Shown here: positions 10,262-22,150 of the stretch, one piece after another
Numbering within the stretch: the first letter of the stretch is position 1
Layout: every line of letters starts with the position of its first letter
NCBI GenBank assembly: GCA_021234155.1
Contig: JAJEKV010000062.1
Location: forward strand, 7,394,425-7,458,424
Length of the DNA: 64,000 nt
Direction: 5' to 3'
From: Isoetes taiwanensis
Taxonomy: Eukaryota > Streptophyta > Lycopodiopsida > Isoetales > Isoetaceae
The notes under the pieces: generated by a model
Databases searched by the model: none
Seen by the model: the letters and a program-made list of their open reading frames with translations, nothing else
Told to the model about the DNA's origin: nothing
Position numbers and translations under genes: made by a program

Positions 10262-12640
10262 AGACCCCAGGAGACGGACATCACAAAGGTTACCGAGGCA
10301 GCTTTCCTACCGGTGCTCCTCCGGGAGGGCAAATGCCAATGCCTCCCTTCCCGTAACCCTGGTTTCCTATCCCGACCGCTGAATTCTCTATTCGTAACTT
10401 GCTTCGAAAGCAGTGCTCAAAAATTCAAGATCTGTCCCGAGAAACATATCCGCAAAAGTGTCCCGGTCGGACCGCGTGTAGAAACCCAAGTGTTTTGTCG
10501 TTCGGACAAGACAAAGGCTCCTAATGGAGATTTGACTTCGCCATGTCGTCCGAAACAGCGAAATTACCCTAGGGACTCCTTTTTTGCAGCAAAAGAAACA
10601 CGAACCCTCTACATGGCAGTATTCTGCACCCTCCGCTAAGGCCAATTCACTACGAACGTGTTGGACATGAGCTACTTTGGCGCCTCGAGTAGGGGGTGGT
10701 CTTACGCCCACGAAACTTGGTCTCCAGGGTAATGTCAATGTTTCGAGTCCGTTGGAAGAGTCAGATCACAGTTCCGGGGTGGGAGAGTTGCCCGTCCGTG
10801 GCCAAGGACCCTCCAGAGAGGACCTTTGGGACAAACTTCTTCTGGAAGGTTTTAGGGCTCCGTCTTCTGGCGTCAACGCCCTCCCACTACCTCATGACAT
10901 TGTGCAAGATCCTCGGTCCAATCTGGTTGGTATGGCCTCCAAAACGTAAACCCCCGTGGTGTTGCTAGGTTATTGTAGGGTTTACGTTATGGAGGTCGAA
11001 GTTTTATTCGGGCTGCACTTGAGACATGGTCGAGAAGCCGCAGCTTGAAAACAAGAAGCAATAGAAACCCGTTTAAATGGGGTTTGGATTTACCGAGGCA
11101 AGTGCTTTCCTACCAAGTGCTCCTCCTCGAGGGCAAATGCCAATGCCTCCCTTCCCGAACCCGGTTTCCCTATCCGACCGTTGAATTCTCCATTCAAGTA
11201 ACTTGCTTCGAAAGCGTGGCTCAAGAAAATTCAAGATCTGTCCGGAGAACATATCCCTCCGCAAGTGTCCTGCAATCGAATCGTAGAAACCCAAGTGTTT
11301 TGTCGTTCGGGCAGTACAAAGGCTCCGGAATGGAGATTTGACTTCGCCATGTCGTCCTAAACAAATGAAATTACCCTAGGGACCAAGTTACACGGCCATT
11401 TTTTGCAGCAAAAGATACACCTACCCTCTACATGGCAAGATTCTCGCACCCTCCGCTAAGGCCAATTCACTACTTAACATGTTGGACATGAGCTACTTTG
11501 GCGCCTCGGGAGCGGGGTGGTCTTCTCGCCCACCTAAACTTGGTCTCTAGGGTAATGTCGATGTTTCGAGACCGCTGGAAGAGTCGATCACAGCCCGGGG
11601 GGAGAGAGAGTTGCCCGTCCCTGGGCAAGGACCCTCCGCAGAGGACCTTTGGGACTAACTTCTTCCGAAGGTTTTAGGGCTCCGTCTTCTGGCGTCAACG
11701 CCCCCCACTACTTCATGATATTGTGCAAGATCCCGGTCCAATCAAGCTGGGGTATGGCCTCCAAAACGTAAACCCCGGTGCGTTGCTAGGTTATTGTAGG
11801 GTTTACGTTATGGAGGTCGAAGTTTTATTCGCTTGCACTTGAGACATGGTCGAGAAGCCGCAGCTTGAAAACAAGAAGCAATAGAAACCGACGAAAATAG
11901 GGTTTGGATTTACCGGTGGCAGCTTTCCTACCAGTGCTCCTCCCGAGGGCAAATGCCAATGCCTCCCTTCCCGGAACCCGGTTTCCTATCCGACCGCTGA
12001 ATTCTCCATTCAAGTAACTTGCTTCGAAAGCAGTGCTCAAGAAAATTCAAGATCTGTCCCGAGAACATATCCCTCCGCCAAAAGTGTCCCGCAAATGAAT
12101 GTAGAAATCCAAGTGTTTTGTCGTTCGGGGCATACAAAGGCTCCTAATGGAGATTTGACTTCGCCATGTCGTCCAAATAGCAAAATTACCCTAGGGACTA
12201 AGTTACACCTGGTCATTTTTTGCAGCAAAAGAAACACGAACCCTCTACATGGCGTGATTCTCACCCCTCCGCTAAGGCCAATTCACTACTTAATGTGTTG
12301 GATATGAGCTACTTTGGCACTTCCTGAGAGCAGGGTGGTCTTCTCGCCCATGAAACTTGGTCTCCGTGGTAATGTCGATGTTTCGAGTCCGCTGGAAGAG
12401 TCGATCACAGCCCGGGGTGGGAGAGTTGCCCGTCCAGCGGGCCAAGGACCCTCCGAGAGGATTTTTGGGACGAACTTCTTCCGAAGGTTTTAGGGCTCCG
12501 CCTTACCGCTCAATGCCCTCCCACTACCTCATGACATTGTGCAAGATCCTGGTCCAATCTGGCTAGGGTATGGCCTCCAAAACGCAAACCCTGTGCCTTG
12601 CCAGGTTATTGTAGGGCAAATGCCAATGTCCCCCCTCCCT
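10262..12640 (+). repeat. Tandem copies of an ~805-816-bp unit, diverged relative of the 6-9 kb array
   Basis: GGGCAAATGCCAATGCCTCCC-type anchors (one base variable) lie at 10327, 11131 and 11947, with a partial fourth at 12614. The units share segments with the array at 6060-8905: AAATTACCCTAGGGA, GCTACTTTGGCG, GGGTGGTCTT and GAAACTTGGTCTCC, in the same order. They also contain GTTATTGTAGGGTTTACGTT. No conserved reading frame is apparent. Confidence 0.75.
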
Positions 12641-13555
12641 CCCGGAGCTCAGTTTCCCTATCCGACAGTTGAATCCGGCATTCAAGTAACTTGCTTCGAG
12701 CAGGTTCAAAAAAATCCAAGATCAGTCCAGGAGAACTTATCAAAACGCGAAGCGTTCTGCGGTACGACAGTGTAGATGTACCATATATATCCCTTGATCT
12801 TTATTAGCTTACAAAATGTAACATCACTTATTAACTTAATGTGCATAACACTATGCTCCAACAACCCACAATGTGACATTAAAATCTTATCATGCATTAA
12901 TACCGTATCGTTACAAGCTTAGCCATTTGTGACCAATCAAGTCACCAAATCTATCTTTCCAATATTATCACATAAGTAGCACAATATAGGATCACACTAG
13001 ACCTAGATTTCAAGAAACAACACTTCACAAAGATCGCTCAATGTGCATCCATCGCCAAACAAATGTATTGTTTAACAATCAGTAATGCCAATCATATGGT
13101 AAATATCACAAATTAAACCCTTTTGGTTCCAAATTTTGTTTTTCAAAAAAGAGTGATTAGCACAAGTCCATCCTTTTTAAAAAGCAAGAAAACCCAAAGG
13201 CTTAGAACCATGGTGGAGCAATAATGGTCACTTAGCTTGAACAAAGGGCTTGAAGACCAAGGTGGGTAATAAGTGAAGGGTAAATAAAAGGAAAAGATCA
13301 TAAAAGGAAAAGATCACACGGGGGCAATAGGAAATGGTGTGTTGGAAATGCCATTTTTACAAATGCGTGGTACAAGAACTAGGTACAAGAGTATTTGGAC
13401 AAAGGCAATGGTGGTAAAATTTTAATAAAGGGCATGGGTGGAAATGTAAATATTGGCTAGGCAAAAATATTTAAACACTAAATATAAGGCAAAAGAAGCA
13501 CAATGAAGGTGAAAGAAAATGATTAAGCTAAAAAATATAAAGGTGGGCAGAGATG
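12641..13555. other. No gene seen
   Basis: AT-rich sequence inside CACTA-like element 1, without recognisable coding, RNA or repeat structure beyond short AAAGGAAAAGATCA duplications near 13285-13320. Confidence 0.5.
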
Positions 13556-13680
13556 AAGGGCCAAGATTAAGATCTTGGGCCCTAACATCCTATTGGTTTA
13601 TTTTAACGGCAGAGATGAGGCAGAGATGAAGGGCCAAGATCTTGATCCTGGTCCTGATCATCCTATTGGTTTAGGTTAAA
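13548..13680 (+). repeat. Imperfect direct duplication (~60 bp)
   Basis: GGCAGAGATGAAGGGCCAAG followed by AGATCTTG and CATCCTATTGGTTTA occurs at about 13548-13600 and again at 13618-13675. Confidence 0.7.
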
Positions 13681-13689
13681 TTTTTTTTT

Positions 13690-15050
13690 CCCACGTCGAT
13701 TTTGGCGCCGATTTCGGGCGCCTTTGTTTCTTGGCGCCTTGCCTCGCTTTCTTGGGCTTTGCCTTTCTTGTTTCTTGGCGCCAGTGCTCCTTGCATGATT
13801 ATCTTGCGCCTTGAGATTGAGATTGCAGCTCTCCAAAGCAATGCAAAGAGCGAATCTGAGCAAATGAGCCGCCTAGCCCGCCACCGATGAATACATGGAG
13901 CTCAAATTTTTGGCGGATTGGATTGCTAGCCAATCTAATAGACGAGGCACCTAAACTGGCGGCCCACAGAAATGTCGGATTTGAAGTCGGCATACACAAA
14001 TGGGTCGCCTCATGATTTGTAGTCGTTTGGATTCGTTGCACCTGCTAAAACACAGTTTCAGATATGCATATTGCTATGCTACCGGATTTGTTGCCGAAGA
14101 TGTGTCGGCTTGTGACAGATAGTGCATTTGGCGTCTGCATAATCCTTTGTTTCCTAATCTACAGGGCAGAGATAAGCTTTGCTAGAAATACAGTTTTGAA
14201 TCTATTTACCAGCATATGCTGGTCGGCCTGTTCAAGACCATAACAGTTCTCGTGATCGATTTATGATGGATTGCTTGTACCATGCCTGTGCCACTTGCCT
14301 GAGCTCTAAACTGCTCGAAATCCATAAGGTAACATTTCAGCAGGTCAAATAATCTTGGCCCACATTAAGGTTTGGGTTGATTTCCCTTAAACATCTACAT
14401 TTTTGCTTGGAAATGGTAGTTGGATTTGTGTTTTAACTAAAACTTGGTTGTCTAGGGATGCCCAAATGTGTTTTTTGGCCTGCAAACAGCTTATGTGTTG
14501 GGCTGATATTCCGCGGGGCCAGATCTATTACTATGGAACTGCCCTCTAATGATGTTGGATAAGACGGAGATGCTTTTGTATATCATGGTATGATGCTATC
14601 TTTTCTTATTAATTTATTTAAAGCTGGAAGCATGAGAGTCGTCCCGGGTTCTCATTGTCTATTAGAACCCTAACTGAATTAGAAAGTTACAGATAAATAT
14701 GGTGTAGTTCAAGTCTTGCATATGGTTTTCAATATGGTGCGAATCTTGCATACACTTGACCACTATTCTTTTATAATTCTTTGGCAGGTTTGACAAAGTT
14801 TATAGCTAGAATACAGCATAGACAAAGATCTGCTCCGGCAAAATATTGTAACTGGTCTGTTTTGGCTAAATATGCTTCTGCCAGCTATGGTTTGCTCCGG
14901 AAAGAGTACATTACAAGCAATTATTACAAGCAGCTAGTTTTGCAACCTCCAAGGATTTCAAAATCCCATGAATTGAATAGGCAGATAGAGTGAGGATATG
15001 AAAATCATGGTTTTAGTAATTGGAAACAGGATTTTTGAATCAGCTTCTTA
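13690..15050 (+). other. Unassigned interior of CACTA-like element 1
   Basis: Higher-complexity sequence with scattered short open frames, the longest being 70 aa at 14781-14993. I recognise no family in it. It could be decayed transposon coding or a captured host fragment; the frames are interrupted and no splice-consistent model is evident. Confidence 0.3.
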
Positions 15051-15169
15051 TACTTGAAATACATGCATTGGGTTATTTTGAACAAATTCAATAGATGAAA
15101 TGTTTCTTTCCACTTTGAAGGAATGACAAGTTATAAATTGCAAAACTTGCATGAACAATTTCTTGGAAA

Positions 15170-16033
15170 ATAGCAATTGATTGTAATCGAAAACAATACT
15201 TAAAAAACTTGTCATTTAACCATGGCATTTAACCATGTTGTTTATTGAAGAAAACAACACTTAAAAATATTTATTTGACATGTTGTTTATTGAAAATTCT
15301 ATAAAACAACATGTGCATTTTATGTAAAATAATACTAAAAGACAACACCTATTTTTGAAAAATTACATTGCCACATATCCACATATAAGAATGAGTGCCA
15401 CGTGTCAAGATTTGATTGCTTAAAAACATGTCTACGTGTAAACCAAACGTGTTGTTTTTGTAAAGTTAAAAAAAGTCCACGGATATTTTATTTTGATTTT
15501 CTTGCAAAAACAACACTTGTAAACAACCAATTTAAGAAATAACGTGTCGTACTTTTTAATAGCTACATATAATATTGAGGAAAACAATATTTGAAAATAG
15601 TAATTATTTTTAAATGCAACATGTGAATTTCTTTAAAAACAAAACATCTTTCTCTAAGAAAACAATGTCAACTTTTAAAAACTACAAGTAGAGGAAAAAA
15701 ACAAAACGCATAGAAAAAAATAAAAAGATATATTTTTTTTACTTCTTCATTAGTAGTAATATGTAAATCTACGCGTGTACTTTTCAAAAAAACAACGCAT
15801 GACTTCTTACAAAAACAACAGTGACAAAAAAACCACACGTAGAAAAAAACTGATAAAAACAATAGTGAAAAAAAAGGACACATTGACAAAAATGGCCAAA
15901 AGACCACCGTGGAAAGTTTCTGCCAAAAACCACTGTCTCTTTGTGCAAATCCGGATAAACGGGCCACGTGGACTTTTGGGGCCATTTTGGTGTTGTTTTT
16001 GGCATAAAACAACACTTCCGTACAAGGAAAAAA
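15170..16033 (+). repeat. Right subterminal motif cluster, AAAACAACACTT-like
   Basis: About fifteen variants of AAAACAACACTT or its complement lie between about 15190 and 16035, for example near 15252, 15306, 15451, 15510, 15795, 15860 and 16006. Such clusters next to a CACTA terminus are typical transposase-binding subterminal repeats; the binding role is inferred. Confidence 0.6.
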
Positions 16034-16064
16034 CAACTGTGGACCAAAAATTGGGGTCAGTGTG
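16034..16064 (-). repeat. CACTA-like element 1, right terminal inverted repeat
   Basis: The reverse complement begins CACACTGACCCCAATTTTTG. It is followed by the target duplication GTT (16065-16067). Confidence 0.8.
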
Positions 16065-16868
16065 GTTCTTTTTGCCATACAGCGTTGTACATATGGTGGA
16101 TTTGCTCTATGTACCAGGCTCGCATTCCATGCTTCCTCTTGCCACATTCATCAAAGATTATGTGAATTTAATGGCCATGAAATACCCATTCTGGAACCTG
16201 ACTAAAGGCTCTGATCATTTCTACCTTTCCTGCCATGATTGGGTGAGTAATATATTACACACACAAACTGATTCTGATTCTGAATTTATTGAATAACCGA
16301 AACTGATTTACAGGGCCCTGCAATGGCAAGAGATCATCCAGAACTGAGAAAAAATGCAGTAAAAGTAGTGTGCAATGCAGATCTAACAGAGGAATTTGTG
16401 CTAGGAAAAGATGTATCAGTGCAAGAAATATATCTGCATGAATTGAAGTTACCAAAAAGACTGGGAGGGCCAGGAGGAAGGAAGAGGCCGTATCTTGCAT
16501 TTTTTGCAGGGCAGATGCATGGAAGGATGAGGCCAGTTTTGATCAAATACTGGAAAGATAAGGATTCAGACATGCAAATTTATGAAGTATTGTCTGAGAA
16601 GGGGAGGAGAAAAACTGAAGCATATGTGAACCACATGAAATCTAGCAAGTTCTGCATATGTGCCATGGGATATGAGGTTAACAGCCCTAGACTGGTTGAA
16701 TCTATATACTATGACTGTGTTCCAGTTATCATTGCAGACCATTTTGTTCTCCCCTTTAGCAATGTTTTGAACTGGGACATGTTTTCCATTACCGTTGAGG
16801 AGAAAGATATACCCAATTTGAAGGAGATTTTAACTCGAGATGCACTTTCCATTTCTTACAACATTTAA
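16065..16868 (+). pseudogene. Exostosin-like GT47 glycosyltransferase, 3' fragment
   Basis: This continues the exon cut at 4476: FFLPYSVVHMV, YVPGSHSM, then YPFWN, DHFYLSCHDW. A 71-bp intron (16243-16313, GTGAGT...CAG) leads to an exon starting GPAMARDHPEL at 16314. That exon holds FFAGQMHGRMRP, SSKFCICAMGYEVNSPRLVE, YYDCVPVIIADHFVLPF, NVLNWDMFSI and EKDIPNLKEIL, the conserved exostosin C-terminal block. Stop at 16866-16868 after SISYNI, earlier than the usual family C-terminus. The family transfers sugars in the Golgi. With the upstream half disrupted this copy is most likely non-functional. Confidence 0.85.
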
Positions 16869-18068
16869 AGCATAAGACACAGATGTTTGACGAAATACCA
16901 TGTGCTTTTCTGAATGTGGCATGTGTTTCATCCACGTCTTATATGTACCTTGATACCTTGATACCAATAGACCATGGCTAAGTAAGGTAAAAGTACCAAG
17001 ACTGTTAGGAGATTGAAGTTTCCAGTCACATGATTTATGTATAACTTTAGTTGCAGCAGGCATCTTATCAAGCAGCTTGTATATTGTAGGTATTTATGGA
17101 ACCTGGATCCGATCGATACCGCCTGTTGGAGGCATAAGCAAGCAAGCAGTTTATGACATATGCCCAAATTGGGTCTATTTGTCATCATGTAGCAGCATGA
17201 AGAATATGGCTTGAATAAGAAGCTTAAGTATTTCATGGAAAGTTTTTCACTCTCTCTTTGCAAGCAAATGCGTCATTTGCCGTGAACACCCAGCCAGGCC
17301 TATCAAAACTTGCTTCAGAGTTTTTAAATTTCGTTTGTATGTCAAGACTGAGAGGTGTACTAGAACATGATATAATTGTAGTTGTCAAATGCTTCAAAAT
17401 GCAATATGCAATCACAATGCCAACTATGGTAGTGCTTATACAAAGAAGGCTGTATCTTTATTTTTGCAAAACACTTGATTCAGAACTCCGTAGCAGTAAC
17501 AGACATTGCTGCAAGCATGGCAAGGTGCAACACTTTTTTGCACAAGTCTCAGCATAATGATGCAACTTTTAAGTCTTCCAGTCTTTCCACACTATTGTCC
17601 TCATCTACATGCTTGGCACGCCCTTGATAACCATGCACCAAGTTGCTCTAAGAAAAATCTCACGAACTTTTTTTTGTTAATAGACAACATATAACTTCGA
17701 AGATCTTTAGTTCAACTACATAGCGATTCTTTTTTGGAATACGCGATATAGATGCTTTAGTAACTAAAATTGCAAATTCGTGGTTGGTGCTCACGAATGA
17801 GATTTTGTTCATGGTAAGTTGATGTTACTGATACACTCTCATATCCCCAAAGTAGTGATATAATAGTACATGTTATTCCATTTGTTTCAATTAGGTGTTC
17901 GTGTTTTTAATTTAACTACGTTTTTCAACTACTTTATTATTATTGAAAATGTCCTCCCCTTCGCAGGATAGATAGTTCCGAATGAAATTGAAACCAATTA
18001 CTATCTTCCCATGTTCCAGCTAAAGGTTGAGCACATCACGCTGGCCCAGTTGAGTGTTTATTATACAA
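16869..18068. other. No gene seen; tail of Helitron B3 body
   Basis: AT-rich non-coding sequence between the GT47 fragment and the nested minus-strand Helitron. Short open frames show no recognisable domain. Confidence 0.5.
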
Positions 18069-18486
18069 CATGAAAAAGTGCCCAGTGTTGCTGGGCTTTT
18101 CGTCGGGCATGTATTCAGATACTAATAAAGATTGCAGACTTAAAATGCGAACATCAAAAAAGGCAAACTTAAAATGCGAACATCAAAAAAAAAACAAAAA
18201 CTATGATCGTAGAGATGTAAAAGCTTGAAATTATGCCAAGCCCGACTATGCGTCGAGCCTATGTTCAATAACTGTTGCACCTGCCTATATACAAATACAA
18301 GCATCGTTGCCGACATTCACTCGTGTTATATACTCTAGTTCTTCCCTATAAATAATTGAATGTCACCCCATTGCAGAAACCCACAAGGTCAAGACTACAA
18401 AACTGTCAACAGAAGAGGGTCTCCCATGGCCATAGACTTAATAATATGAAAGAACTCAGCCTCAATCTTTGCTTTCCAAGGGTACA

Positions 18487-18862
18487 CTATACTGAGTAAA
18501 GAGTAGAAGGCTCCATTCTTGAAGCATCGTTTATGTAAAGAGCTTTAGATAATGCTTCTTTGTCAAATTCTTCAACACTGTCCATCAAAAAAATCAGTGG
18601 TATTGCAAGCTCATGCTTAACCTTAGCCTTGAAAGCAACTGATGCCAAGTCAAGAAAGTCTCCAATTCGGTGTTGTGGAATCAAAAAATATATCAGATGT
18701 ACTGAACACAAACCGTTCCTCCCCCATGTTCCTTATGTACGTAGTTTTGAACTTTTCTGGTAATTTCGACAAAGCATTTTGAACTGTACTTTTGAACCCA
18801 GTTTTTATATACCACTCTTCGCCAGAATCATTGAACATTACAGTTTTCCAAGATGCCTCCAT
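18487..18862 (-). pseudogene. STELLO-like Golgi glycosyltransferase, C-terminal fragment
   Basis: An exon after a TGCAG acceptor begins at 18862 and encodes EEWYIKTGFKSTVQNALSKL, then VFSTSDIF, then (after a frame change) IPQHRIGDFLDLASV, HELAIPLIFLMDSVEEFDKE and ALSKALY. This resembles the C-terminal region of plant STELLO (DUF288) proteins, which act with cellulose synthase complexes in the Golgi. One extra base in the A-run at 18683-18688 explains the frame change. The central part of the gene is missing between this exon and 19140, consistent with partial capture or internal deletion. Confidence 0.6.
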
Positions 18863-18869
18863 CTGCAGA

Positions 18870-19139
18870 TAACAGGAAAGCAAACAAGCTGTCACGGATA
18901 TGTAGTGATTCGTAATATAAAAACAAAAAAGGAACAAAACATCAGTCACATTGAATTCAACTTCCAGTAGTCTTTGCATATGAAGATAAGTTAGACCTCT
19001 GAAATGTTGTAGAGAACTAACAGGATGTATGTTACATATTAGTTAAGGACTATTCACTTTAAGAACAAATGCGAGGCAAATTAAGAACATCTATGCTTGC
19101 CTACTGCTATGCTTAAACTTTGTTCTTTAGAGTCCATTA
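18870..19139. other. Intron-like gap between STELLO pieces
   Basis: AT-rich non-coding sequence. The middle exons of a STELLO gene are not found here. Confidence 0.4.
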
Positions 19140-20192
19140 TGCCATAAGCTTAAGACCTAGCATAAAAGATAGTACCCCCAAGCCTGCGGGTATGATAAAA
19201 TACTGAGTCACTATCTGGGAGACCATTGATAAGCCCTTGTTGTATGAAATGAGTACCTCCGGGCACTTGATCATAAAATATCTCTGCATATATCTTTGGC
19301 ACAGAAGTCAAGAAAGTCCTCGGGGCCACACAGCACGTTGGCCATAGTGTATGAATGGATTGACTACTGTTCTGTTTGACAGGGGCTTCGGACTGGACAA
19401 ATTCAAATCAAACATCTTGCCAAGGTCGGTGTACATTAAAGAGGATCTACTATCTGCATCATAAATTCTCTTAGCACCATGTTGAATAGAAAACAGATAA
19501 CCTATGCTCTTTCTCACATATGAATTATATGGCATGAACTTCTGGATTCTATAACCAAGTGTTGCCTGTTGTTCAGTAGAGAGGAAGATGGCTCCTTTTA
19601 CTGCCCAGTCCTTTGGGGCTTTTATCTCCCCAATTGCCAGCACCTGCCACTCATGCATGTTTGCAACCATGGCCTTGACAGTATCTGTTGGTGCCTCATT
19701 CACAGAAATGACAACCCAATTTTCAGCTTTCACCAAAGAATGCCTGCCATTGTCCTCAAGTCTTTTCACTTCTTTAAAATTCAGATCTGGATATGGTACT
19801 TTCTTCTTTCTAAACCTTGGGTCGTTGCATGTCACATTGTCCCTCCTTCTTTCAAGCAGAACCAACAAAATTATGCGAACCAACAAAATTATGCTTAAAC
19901 CCACAGCAGCAACAAATAAGAACTTGGCTCTGCTGTGCCTAAGAACCCCATATACTGAATTTGAAACCTTACCAACCAACAATCTCCCAGTCCCGTTCTG
20001 CTTCGTCTCCTGTTGGTTCTCAAATTTGTGCTGTTCTTCAGATCCACCAACCGCATCATATTCTACTCCATTACCCAAATGCCGATCTCGAGATTGTATT
20101 TCCATAGCTGATTTGAAGGCGAGACAGGAAAATGCAGAGATACATGTAACAATTACCCAGACTACTTTATCAACAAGAGAATAGTGGTACAC
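19140..20192 (-). pseudogene. STELLO-like glycosyltransferase, N-terminal half
   Basis: A 294-codon open frame (20192-19308) has a polar N-terminal region, a hydrophobic segment (FLFVAAVGLSIILLVRIILL, about residues 90-110), then the DUF288 block: NWVVISVNEAP, WQVLAIGEIKAPKDWAVKGA, IFLSTEQQATLGYRIQKFMP, SYVRKSIGYLFSIQHGAKRI, YDAD, NRTVVNPFIHYGQRAVWPRG. After a frame change near 19310 the similarity continues to about 19140 with GGTHFIQQGLINGLPDSDSV, FYHTRR. The family is a type II Golgi protein of cellulose synthesis. The frameshift, the missing middle and the position inside a Helitron mark a captured pseudogene. Confidence 0.75.
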
Positions 20193-20199
20193 AAAGAGA

Positions 20200-22150
20200 G
20201 AGTGCTTCCAGAAAATGAGAGTTCAAATCTGTGTTCCTTCATAGCCAAATTGCATTTATATGTAATATGGCCTAATGCAGGCTCCTGTGGTTTTTTGAGC
20301 CTACAAAGTGAAATGAATTTGCTGTGACCCATTCTTTTAGGTACATAACATGAATAGTTCTATAAATATGAGAAAGCCAGTAAGATTGGCAAGTTAGCCC
20401 TCCCCATTAGAGTTCAAGGCATAAAACCCAGATAAATGATCATGGCCAAGTTTCTGAAGATGCCAAAGCCCTCCATCTCGGACCCAAAAAAAATAAGGGC
20501 ACTAGGAGAACATGAAGATAATAGTAGGAAAGAAAAATGTTCCCATACATCAGTAAGGAAGTCGACCATTTTCTGTAACAAATGAAGTGCAGGCCTTGAT
20601 AACTCAGCCAATCACAAAGCAAGACTATGGATTTCAACTTACAGCTAGAGGAATAGGTTGCAGAAAATGCTGATTTGTTGAGAGGAGATCCTCATAGTTT
20701 GCGCTCCAACTAATGGAAGACAAACTCTTAGATACACAAAGAGCAAACACAGAGCTCAAGGCAATCACAAGGCTAAAAAGGAAAAAAGACTGCTAACAAG
20801 CAGAAACAAATGGGTTGAGAAAAGTAGAACATGCCAGAACAATCGACACAACCCTTCAAAACAATTAACTATGCAAGCAAATATAGAAAAGATGAATAAA
20901 GTGCATTTTCATGATTTGGAAAAAGCAAAAGCACGAGGCTTGAATTCTAAAAACCTATTTAAGCAAAGTGCACAACAATGCAGTATAGTTGTTGTGACAA
21001 ACCTTAACACAGGCTCACAACGTTCTTCTAAACGATTTCTTGGGCGGTTGCCAACCCCACAAATCTATACCTGACAGTGACAGTGATCCAATCGTGTGAG
21101 AAAGCATTTGAGTGTAATGGGCCTGCAATCAAATTCAATCAACGCTCTTGTAAGAGAAAGTCTTGCAAGTCAGTTTTTGCAAGCAATTGAATTCAACCTT
21201 TCCCCTGCTATCTAACATCACCCAAGATGCTTGCGGAATCAGGCTATAGGGCCTCAAGCAATTTACAGTCATGTCTGTAACAGAGTCACAAAAAGATTTC
21301 GTTGCCTTTTGCAAATCAATCGGTCCTTGAATTCGGGGTCTAGACCTATTTGTATATATCCAAAACTACAGCTTGCATGTAATCCCATGCAAACCCGACT
21401 TCCCCCAGGTGGATTGCATGTCTGGGCATGCATTGATTAGAGGTGAATCTATTCTCTGCCACCCAGCACAGATGTATCCTGAAGAGCCTCAAAAAGATGT
21501 GTGAAAAGCAGACTTGTGGATTTCATGGTCGGGCCTTTTAAGCTAAATTTCAACCTGCATCTGGCCATCGCCGATCAACACAACTACAAAATCCAAACCC
21601 TAAGCGGGTTGCTTACAAAAGTAACACATACTTCAACTTACGAAATGAATCAGAGAGACATTTGAAGCCATAAAATGGAAAGGAAGAAAAACATTTCTAT
21701 TACCTTAAAAAGAAGATATCCAGGGCTTGCCGGATGCGCTTGTCTGCTCTGCCATAGAGGAAATACGATTGTCTGGCGATGCCACATGATGCAAATCCAA
21801 TGCATCATGATTTAAAGATGATTTAAAGAATCCGGCTCCTCCTTTTTTGCCAAAACAAAAAACAATATGAATGTTTCGTAATGTTCCGTATGAAGGAAAG
21901 AAGAAGTGGAAGAGCCAGCCGCCATTGGAAAAGGGAAGGAACGCACCACATCCGGAGGCCCAACTGCTCATAGAAAAAAAGAAAACGCATCTCGACCATC
22001 TATTCAATCCAATGGCCAAAAATGCGCACAAACTATCATAAAACGCCATTATTATACATATCTGACGGTCCAAAATGAAAGCTGTGGGAAAAGAAATTGA
22101 CGGCCGAGATGCTCTGCACAAACTACATTTTGCTTTTATTACTATATATA
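20200..22150. other. No gene recognised; 5' part of Helitron A1
   Basis: Mostly AT-rich sequence with small open frames of no recognised family. It may include promoter or 5' UTR sequence of the captured STELLO gene, but nothing shows this directly. Confidence 0.4.

Larger units (their letters stand above)
4477..16064. mobile_element. 11.6-kb CACTA-like DNA transposon inside the GT47 fragment
   Basis: 31-bp terminal inverted repeats beginning CACACTSACCCC (27 of 31 positions match) lie at 4477-4507 and 16034-16064. They are flanked by the 3-bp target duplication GTT (4474-4476 and 16065-16067). Removing the element and one GTT joins the GT47 exon in frame across Met-Phe-Phe-Leu-Pro. A 3-bp duplication, CACNN ends and repeated subterminal motifs fit the CACTA (En/Spm) superfamily. 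I recognise no TNP1/TNP2-type transposase, so it is probably non-autonomous. The interior is almost all satellite-like arrays. Confidence 0.8.

Noticed and set aside
5956-12775. Many 60-150-codon frames in the 0.8-kb and 0.3-kb arrays
   Set aside because: Small indels between copies destroy the frame in neighbouring units, so coding is not maintained.
15775-16296. 173-codon frame starting in Lys/Thr-rich sequence
   Set aside because: Its first half is the subterminal repeats of the CACTA-like element. Only the part after 16064 (GT47) is real, and the fusion is an insertion artefact.
19588-20184. 198-codon plus-strand frame
   Set aside because: It is the antisense shadow of the STELLO coding exon on the minus strand.
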